64,000 nt of DNA from Polaromonas sp. 39-63-25 (lineage in GTDB: Bacteria > Pseudomonadota > Gammaproteobacteria > Burkholderiales > Burkholderiaceae_C): positions 41,702 through 105,701 of the forward strand of contig NZ_NCJH01000014.1 of NCBI RefSeq assembly GCF_002278925.1, read 5' to 3'. Below, piece after piece: positions 58,802 to 64,000 of this stretch. The notes beneath the pieces are model-generated. The model was not told where the DNA came from, did not search any database, and was given only the letters and a program-made list of their open reading frames with translations. The number at the start of each line of letters is the position of its first letter. Positions within the stretch are counted from its first letter, which is position 1. A program made the translations under genes and the position numbers.

Positions 58802-59689
58802 ATGACCACCGTCGTTTTTGCCGATCTCGTCGGTAGCACCAGCATGTTCGAGCGGCTGGGGGATGAAACCGCCTCGCGCTTTGTCACGCAGCTCGTGGGG
58901 GCGCTGAGCCAGGTCTTCGAGCAGCACAACGGCCGTGTCGTCAAGCTGCTGGGCGACGGGTTGTTTGTCGTGTTTCCGCAGGAGGGTGATGCGCTGGCCG
59001 CCTGTGTCGCCATCCAGAAGCGCTTCCTCGACAAACCCATCCGGCCCGGCGGCACTGGCGCGCCGGTGCAGATGCAGATGGGCATGGAGTCGGGTGATGT
59101 GATCGAGATCGACGGCGACTGTTTTGGCGATACCGTCAATTCTGCGGCGCGCCTGGCCGACCTGGCTGGTGCGGCGCAGATTCTCACCACGCAGAACGTC
59201 TGGTCGGCCCTGGGGCCTGTGCAGCGGGCATCATTGCGCAGCCTGGGGCCCATGCACCTGCGCGGCAAGGCGGAAGCCAGCCTGGTGTACCGGGTGGAAT
59301 GGCAAAGCGGCCGCGACGACGATGCCACCATGATGGGGCGGTCGATGGCCTCCGATGCCCGGCCCATGGTTCTCGAACTGGTGGCCGGCGAGCAGGCCGT
59401 GCAAGTCAATGCCGGCAGCGCGAAGATGTCCATCGGCCGCGGCGCCGGGGCGTCGCTGGCGTTGAACGATCCGCGGGTGTCCCGCATGCACGCCACGCTG
59501 GAATGGCGCGGCGGGCAGTTCGTGCTCAGCGATGCGTCAAGTTATGGCACCTGGGTCTACTTCGGCAACCAGAACGAAGCCGTGGTGTTGCGCCGCACCG
59601 AGTGTTATCTCGTCGGCAGCGGCCAGATCAGCGCCGGCTGCGAACGCAAGGAAGGCAGCCCGTTGGTCAGTTTTTCTATCAGGAGCTGA
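58802..59689 (+). CDS. Class III adenylate/guanylate cyclase fused to FHA domain
   Basis: A 295-residue cytoplasmic protein. The N-terminal half is a class III nucleotidyl cyclase: metal-binding Asp in FADLVGSTSMFE (about residue 8) and in LLGDGLFVVF (about 52), with GDCFGDTVNSAARL as the transition-state loop. The C-terminal half is an FHA phosphothreonine-binding domain: SIGRGAGASLALNDPRVSRMHATL, then GTWV. Directly downstream is a Ser/Thr kinase whose autophosphorylation could be read by this FHA domain. I chose ATG 58802; an in-frame GTG at 58757 would add 15 residues. Confidence 0.88.
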   Translation: MTTVVFADLVGSTSMFERLGDETASRFVTQLVGALSQVFEQHNGRVVKLLGDGLFVVFPQEGDALAACVAIQKRFLDKPIRPGGTGAPVQMQMGMESGDVIEIDGDCFGDTVNSAARLADLAGAAQILTTQNVWSALGPVQRASLRSLGPMHLRGKAEASLVYRVEWQSGRDDDATMMGRSMASDARPMVLELVAGEQAVQVNAGSAKMSIGRGAGASLALNDPRVSRMHATLEWRGGQFVLSDASSYGTWVYFGNQNEAVVLRRTECYLVGSGQISAGCERKEGSPLVSFSIRS

Positions 59690-59755
59690 GGCGGCCGCCG
59701 ATAGAATTGCTGTTTCCAAACGTATCCAACTGGTCTTTCCCCCTTTTTTTAACCC

Positions 59756-61696
59756 ATGAGTCTTAACAAGCTGGGCCGCTACGACATCATTCGCGTGCTG
59801 GGCAAAGGCGCGATGGGGCTGGTCTACGAGGCGCGCGACCCCAACCTGAACCGCCGCGTGGCGATCAAGACCATCAAGGTGGAAAACCTGTCGGAAGAGG
59901 CCGCCGCCGAGTACGAAGCGCGTTTTCGCACCGAGGCCCATTCGGCGGCCCGCCTGCAGCATCCCCATATCGTCAGTGTGTATGACTCGGACCGCCATGG
60001 TGACATGGCTTTTCTGGTCATGGAATTCATCCAGGGCGAAGACCTCAAACACCATCTGGACGCGGGCCGGCGTTATTCGCTGGAGGAAACACTGCGCATG
60101 GTCCGGGAGTTGTTGTCTGCGCTGGACTATGCGCACCGGCAGAACATCGTGCATCGCGACGTCAAGCCGGCCAACCTGCTGATCGAGGCCGATGGCCGGG
60201 TCAAGCTCACCGATTTTGGCGTGGCCCGCATTCAGGACTCCGGTGAAGCCACACGCACGCAGGGAACCATGGTGGGTACCCTGAAATACATGTCGCCCGA
60301 ACAGGTGCAGGGCCTGCCGATCGACGCGCGCGCCGACCTGTTTGCGGTGGGGGTGGTGCTGTACCAGCTGCTCACGGGCAAGCGGCCCTTCGACGGCGAT
60401 ACCGACTTTGCGATCATCCAGCAGATTGTGGGTCACACCCCGGCCGAGCCCAGCAGCTTCAACACGTTGTTGCCGCCCGCCATCGACGCGGTGATGGCGC
60501 GGGCACTGGCCAAAAAACGCGACCAGCGTTTCGCGACGGCGCAGGAGTTTTCGACGGCGCTGCAGGAAGCCAGCGGCCATGCTTCGGACCCGACCATTGT
60601 GCCGCCCGTGAGCCCGCCCGGCGGGCGCGCAGGTACGGCGACGGACACCGGGCGCTCACGCGCGGGCGGCTCCACCGTCAAGCTCAGCACGAGCGGGACC
60701 GACACCGGCTCGACCGTGACGCAGGAACTCGAGCTGGTCTACTGGAAGGACATCAAGGACTCCGAGGACCTGGAAGACCTGGAAGGGTTTCTCGACAGGT
60801 TTCCGTCCGGCATTTACGCCGATCTCGCGCGGCGGCGCCTGCGGAAACTGGGCGGCACGGTAGAGGTCGATGGTTCGGGGACCGGCAGCGGGCCTGACAC
60901 CACGGGGGCTTTTTCCGAAGAGGTCAGCGAATGGACGCGTTTGCAGGTTCTCAATTCCCGGGCGGCCCCGATTCCGGCCACAGATACCCGGCCCGCTCCT
61001 GCAGCAAGTGTTCCGGCCGGGCCGGACGCCGGGGGTCCTGACGAAACCTGGGGTGCGCCTTCGACGGTGCCGCTTTCCAGTCCGGCGCCGGCCAGCGCTG
61101 CTGCCAGCACGATTGCGCCGCCAGTGGGTGCACCGGTTGCGCCGGGCGAGGCAGGCACGCCTGCGGCGCCGGTACGCCGCTCCCGGATGCCCCTGTTCGC
61201 GCTGGCCGGGGCGGCGGTACTGGTGCTGGCTGGCGTGGTGTTCAAGGGCTTGTCCGGCGAACCGGTGCCGGTGGTTGCGGCGACAGCCGATGCGGCCCTG
61301 CCGGCCACGGCTGCCGGCGCCGCGCCTGCCAGCCCGGCGGCGCGATCCTCGGAACCCTCACCTTCAGCCAAGGCGGGCACGGCGCCTGCCGCCGTCCATC
61401 CGGCACCCAAACGCGCCGCCCCCGTGCGCACGGACAAGGCGGCGCCATCCAGGCCGGCCTCGGCAGGCCCGGACGCCGGCACGAGCGCTGCAGCGACGGT
61501 TGCCGTTACGCCACCTGCTGCTGCCCCGGCGCAGCCGTCCAGCCCGGCGCAAGCCTGTGAAGGCCGCATGTTGCTTGGGTATCAGATCTGCATGAATGAA
61601 CAATGCGCCAAACCTGCCTACAGCAGGCATCCGGTCTGTGTCGAACGGCGCGCGATGGAAAAGCTGCGGCGGGAGGCGCAGGACCAGCGCAATTGA
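59756..61696 (+). CDS. Transmembrane serine/threonine protein kinase (PknB-like)
   Basis: A 646-residue kinase: P loop LGKGAMGLVY (15-24), catalytic Lys 38 (VAIKTI), HRDVKPANLL (about 135-144), DFGVAR (about 157-162) and the SPEQV (APE) motif, all intact. Then a Ser/Pro/Thr-rich linker, one membrane span (about 480-500, PLFALAGAAVLVLAGVVF) and a periplasmic Pro/Ala-rich part ending in a short Cys-rich knot (CEGRMLLGYQICMNEQC ... HPVC). No PASTA repeats. It is 66 bp after the cyclase-FHA gene, probably in the same unit. Confidence 0.92.
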   Translation: MSLNKLGRYDIIRVLGKGAMGLVYEARDPNLNRRVAIKTIKVENLSEEAAAEYEARFRTEAHSAARLQHPHIVSVYDSDRHGDMAFLVMEFIQGEDLKHHLDAGRRYSLEETLRMVRELLSALDYAHRQNIVHRDVKPANLLIEADGRVKLTDFGVARIQDSGEATRTQGTMVGTLKYMSPEQVQGLPIDARADLFAVGVVLYQLLTGKRPFDGDTDFAIIQQIVGHTPAEPSSFNTLLPPAIDAVMARALAKKRDQRFATAQEFSTALQEASGHASDPTIVPPVSPPGGRAGTATDTGRSRAGGSTVKLSTSGTDTGSTVTQELELVYWKDIKDSEDLEDLEGFLDRFPSGIYADLARRRLRKLGGTVEVDGSGTGSGPDTTGAFSEEVSEWTRLQVLNSRAAPIPATDTRPAPAASVPAGPDAGGPDETWGAPSTVPLSSPAPASAAASTIAPPVGAPVAPGEAGTPAAPVRRSRMPLFALAGAAVLVLAGVVFKGLSGEPVPVVAATADAALPATAAGAAPASPAARSSEPSPSAKAGTAPAAVHPAPKRAAPVRTDKAAPSRPASAGPDAGTSAAATVAVTPPAAAPAQPSSPAQACEGRMLLGYQICMNEQCAKPAYSRHPVCVERRAMEKLRREAQDQRN

Positions 61697-61765
61697 GGTG
61701 TTTTGAGAGGCTGCCGGCTTGCAGCATCGCCGTGCCCGCTTTTTTGCTATAAGAACATGAGCATT

Positions 61766-61799
61766 CTCCGCCCGCGTATCAAGGGCGGAGGGGTTGTTT
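61766..61799 (+). terminator. Terminator-like hairpin after the kinase
   Basis: CTCCGCCC (61766-61773) and GGGCGGAG (61783-61790) form an 8-bp stem followed by GGGTTGTTT. The T-tract is imperfect, so termination may be partial. Confidence 0.5.
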
Positions 61800-61943
61800 G
61801 ACTGAAATGGCAAGGCGCCACGAACAGGCATGGCAGCAGCGCAGGCAGAGGGGGCGGCCCCATGGCGACCCGCCCGCCCCGTCTGCGGTTTGGCCGATGG
61901 GGTGCCAGCCGTTACCATAGTGTCAAAATTCCGGGAGATTCGC

Positions 61944-62561
61944 ATGCCTGTGGTTGTGATTGCCAATCCGAAGGGCGGCGTCGGTAAAACGACGCTGTCG
62001 ACCAATATTGCAGGTTATTTCGCCAGCCAGGGCCATGCGGTCATGCTCGGCGATGCGGACCGCCAGCAGTCGTCCCGGCTCTGGCTGGGGCTGCGGCCCC
62101 CCGCAGCCCGGCCGATTTCGACCTGGGATGTCAACGCCGACCTGATTGTCAAACCGCCCAAGGGCACGACCCACGTGGTGCTCGACACCCCCGCCGGCCT
62201 GCACGGCTGGCGCTTTAACGACGTCCTCAAGCTGGCCGACAAGGTGATCGTGCCGCTTCAGCCCAGCGTGTTTGATATTTTTGCCACCCGCAGCTTTCTG
62301 GACCAGCTCGCCGAACACCGCCACGCCGGCAAGATGCAGGTCGGCATCGTCGGCATGCGCGTCGATGCCCGCACCATCGCGGCCGACAAACTGCGTGCTT
62401 TTGTCGAAGGCCTGGGCTTGCCGGTACTCGGTTATGTGCGTGATACCCAGAACTACATCCATCTGGCGGCCCGCGGCTTGACCGTGTTCGACGTCGCCCC
62501 GGGGCGGGTGGAAAAAGACCTGCAGCAATGGCAGGGCATCTGCCGCTGGCTGGACCAGTGA
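61944..62561 (+). CDS. ParA/MinD-like ATPase
   Basis: A 205-residue deviant-Walker ATPase: KGGVGKTTLSTNIAGYF (10-26) is the signature Lys-containing Walker A, DADRQQSS the A' motif and VVLDTPAGLHG Walker B. It is short and lacks an N-terminal HTH, like the ParC/orphan ParA proteins that position cytoplasmic cargo (chemotaxis clusters, secretion or signalling complexes). No parB is adjacent. GGGAG precedes the ATG. The kinase/cyclase neighbour is suggestive only. Confidence 0.9.
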   Translation: MPVVVIANPKGGVGKTTLSTNIAGYFASQGHAVMLGDADRQQSSRLWLGLRPPAARPISTWDVNADLIVKPPKGTTHVVLDTPAGLHGWRFNDVLKLADKVIVPLQPSVFDIFATRSFLDQLAEHRHAGKMQVGIVGMRVDARTIAADKLRAFVEGLGLPVLGYVRDTQNYIHLAARGLTVFDVAPGRVEKDLQQWQGICRWLDQ

Positions 62562-62634
62562 CAGGGCTGCGTCCGCGGTCGGCCATGTCGCTGGCTGGAC
62601 AGGCCGCCATCGGTGCGGGCGTTAAAGTCCGGGC

Positions 62635-63090
62635 ATGAAAACCTTCCAGACCCTCTCCGAACTGGCGGCCTGTGTCGGCCAGGAAGTCGCGATCAGCGAC
62701 TGGCTGACCATCACCCAGGAGCAGGTCAACCTGTTTGCCCAGGCCACCGGCGACCACCAGTGGATCCATGTGGACCCGGAAAAAGCCAGGGCCGGTCCGT
62801 TCGGCGGGCCGATTGCGCACGGCTTCCTGACCCTGTCGCTGTTGCCGGCATTTTTTGAATCGTCCCTGGAGATCGTTCAATCCCGCATGGGCGTCAATTA
62901 CGGGCTCAACCGGGTGCGTTTCACGGCGCCGGTGCCTGTTGGCAGCCGCTTGCGCGCCCGCCTGAAGCTGCTGGCCTGCGAGTCGATTGACAACGAGGGG
63001 CAGCAGATGACCTGGGAAGTGACGGTCGAGCGGGAGGGTGCGACCAGGCCGGTGTGTGTGGCCGAGTCTCTGGTGCGGCGTTACCCGTGA
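62635..63090 (+). CDS. MaoC family (R)-specific enoyl-CoA hydratase-like protein
   Basis: A 151-residue hot-dog fold protein with the hydratase-2 motif: TGDHQWIHVDPEKARAGPFGGPIAHGF, giving Asp and His catalytic residues. It hydrates trans-2-enoyl-CoA to (R)-3-hydroxyacyl-CoA, linking beta-oxidation to PHA synthesis, or acts on other enoyl-CoAs. A terminator lies 32 bp downstream. Confidence 0.92.
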   Translation: MKTFQTLSELAACVGQEVAISDWLTITQEQVNLFAQATGDHQWIHVDPEKARAGPFGGPIAHGFLTLSLLPAFFESSLEIVQSRMGVNYGLNRVRFTAPVPVGSRLRARLKLLACESIDNEGQQMTWEVTVEREGATRPVCVAESLVRRYP

Positions 63091-63122
63091 CGGGCTCAAA
63101 GGCGCGAACCGCCTGAACCACG

Positions 63123-63160
63123 AAAAAAGCCCGCTGCAACCATGCAGCGGGCTTTTTTTT
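63123..63160. terminator. Rho-independent terminator after maoC
   Basis: AAAAAAGCCCGCTGCA (63123-63138) and TGCAGCGGGCTTTTTT (63143-63158) are perfect complements around ACCA, followed by TT. The flanking A and T runs let it work from both sides, serving the convergent small gene too. Confidence 0.9.
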
Positions 63161-63233
63161 CAGAACCACATGGCCTCCCGGGCAGCAGGCTTACACGTAG
63201 CCGAGTATGGTCCGCGGGATGGGACCGGTCGTC

Positions 63234-63545
63234 CTAAATCGGGGTGAGCTGGGCAGCTGGCAGCCAGCCGCTGAAAGTGCCCAGCAGGGCGTTGATGCGC
63301 CTGGCAGCTTCTGTCTGGTCGCGTGCGCGCGCGATGCACTGGTACAGGTCACTGCGCAACAGCCAGAGATCGGCCGGGGTGTCGGCCGTGTTGATCCTGA
63401 AGATGATGCGCTGCGCGTCAATACTCTTGCAGTCATGCAGGGTTTGGTGCAGCTGATGCCTGATCTGCTCAAGCGGCAGCCGGTCCGGGGTGTCCGGCGC
63501 AGCAGGAGGTGTCCGCATCGCGGCAAAAATGGAGGGGAGAGCCAT
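63234..63545 (-). CDS. Small protein of unknown function
   Basis: A 103-residue, mostly helical soluble protein (LEQIRHQLHQTLHDCKSIDAQ then ARDQTEAARRINALLGTFSGWL). No motif is recognised. AGGAA lies upstream of its ATG. It is convergent with maoC. Codon bias supports it being real, but the family is unknown. Confidence 0.65.
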   Translation of the reverse strand: MALPSIFAAMRTPPAAPDTPDRLPLEQIRHQLHQTLHDCKSIDAQRIIFRINTADTPADLWLLRSDLYQCIARARDQTEAARRINALLGTFSGWLPAAQLTPI

Positions 63546-63770
63546 GGGGAACCTGTGGATTCCTGAGGTCGGGTAGACCGCAGGGGAGGGCGGAGGAAAC
63601 GCTGACGGACCGGATCGCGGTCCTCAAGCGTGAGCGTGTTATCGAATTCTAGGGATTACCCTGTGATTGAGTAGGCCGGCCGACCTAACCCGTTGTGACA
63701 TTTGCCGCAACGTTGTTGCACGGTGCCGGCACCGCGCCCTGCGCGCCGGGTGGCGGGTTTCCGCAAGAAC

Positions 63771-63806
63771 AAAAAAACCGTCCGGAGCAAGCCCCCGGAC
63801 GGTTTT
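63771..63806 (-). terminator. Rho-independent terminator of the DUF4148 gene
   Basis: AAAACCGTCCGG (63774-63785) and CCGGACGGTTTT (63795-63806) pair perfectly; on the minus strand the stem is followed by TTTTTTT. A second hairpin GGGCCGAAACCCGGCCC lies just before it at 63811-63827. The 63546-63770 stretch has no gene. Confidence 0.85.
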
Positions 63807-63855
63807 GGATGGGCCGAAACCCGGCCCATTCTCAGTTATGCAGATAGCGCCGCTA

Positions 63856-64000
63856 TTACATGTAGCTGGCTTCACCGCGCGGGATCTGGCCCAGACGGAC
63901 AGCGTCAGCCGCTTGTGCACGCACGGTGGCGCGGTCGGTCGAAGACTGCACGGTGGCCGCAACGCGGGAGCCGGCAGGCTCCTGGCTGTGGTTTTTCACT
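63856..64000 (-). CDS. DUF4148 domain protein, C-terminal fragment
   Basis: The last 47 codons of a gene that continues past the right edge. The end TVRAQAADAVRLGQIPRGEA followed by SYM is the characteristic C terminus of DUF4148 proteins, small exported proteins (about 100 residues) very abundant in Burkholderiales and of unknown function. A strong terminator follows. Confidence 0.82.
   Translation of the reverse strand, partial: VKNHSQEPAGSRVAATVQSSTDRATVRAQAADAVRLGQIPRGEASYM

Overview
The window is a high-GC (roughly 64%) chromosomal segment of a beta-proteobacterium. Gene content (homodimeric AceE, RarA-LolA-FtsK block, LivHMGF, Bug/TctC-type binding protein, PcaR-PcaIJF, c4-type cytochrome) and the abundance of a short intergenic repeat with an AGCTAT...ATAGC core point to Burkholderiales, family Comamonadaceae, something close to Polaromonas or Rhodoferax. 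I see no rRNA, CRISPR array, transposase or prophage.

Layout. 1-5.6 kb: 5' end of ribF, an HNH endonuclease, an AT-richer secreted protein, a lipoprotein hydrolase and a PimC/PimD acyl-CoA dehydrogenase pair. 5.7-13 kb: MFS transporter, purN, a homodimeric 2-oxoacid dehydrogenase E1 divergent from an Lrp-type regulator, and a 7TM receptor with a ruined GGDEF domain. 13-25 kb is housekeeping: prfC, DUF1653, RsmB-like methyltransferase, fatty acid desaturase, rpmB-rpmG, trxB, a Crp/Fnr regulator, ftsK, lolA, rarA. 25.3-29 kb: livHMGF behind a terminator-like leader and without a binding-protein gene. 29-39.5 kb: two secreted proteins of unknown role, a Bug-type binding protein, a repeat-rich gap, a flavin/2Fe-2S reductase, an SDR, a PAS-type chemoreceptor, a degenerate HtrA-like protein and an amidase.

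39.5-48 kb: tRNA-Leu(CAA) with a duplicated 3' fragment, cysM, a NUDIX hydrolase, an ECF41 sigma factor with its carboxymuconolactone-decarboxylase partner behind a recognisable ECF41 promoter, tRNA-Arg(CCT), a MoxR / small membrane protein / GNAT / VWA operon, a diheme cytochrome c and DUF1841. 48-58.7 kb is catabolic: pcaR divergent from pcaIJF (last steps of the beta-ketoadipate pathway), a TRIC-type channel, a LysR regulator co-directional with a flavoprotein hydroxylase, a divergent intradiol dioxygenase, a Dabb-domain protein flanked by gene remnants, and a TauE/SafE exporter. 58.8-64 kb: a class III cyclase fused to an FHA domain, a transmembrane Ser/Thr kinase, a ParA-like ATPase, a MaoC hydratase, a small unknown protein and the end of a DUF4148 gene.

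The most interesting items are the ECF41 module with a promoter of the expected spacing, the HtrA-like protein that has lost its catalytic His and Asp, the four-gene MoxR/GNAT/VWA operon, the cyclase-FHA/kinase signalling block, the structured leader of the liv operon, the repeat family that also sits inside coding sequences, and the tRNA-Leu 3'-end duplication.
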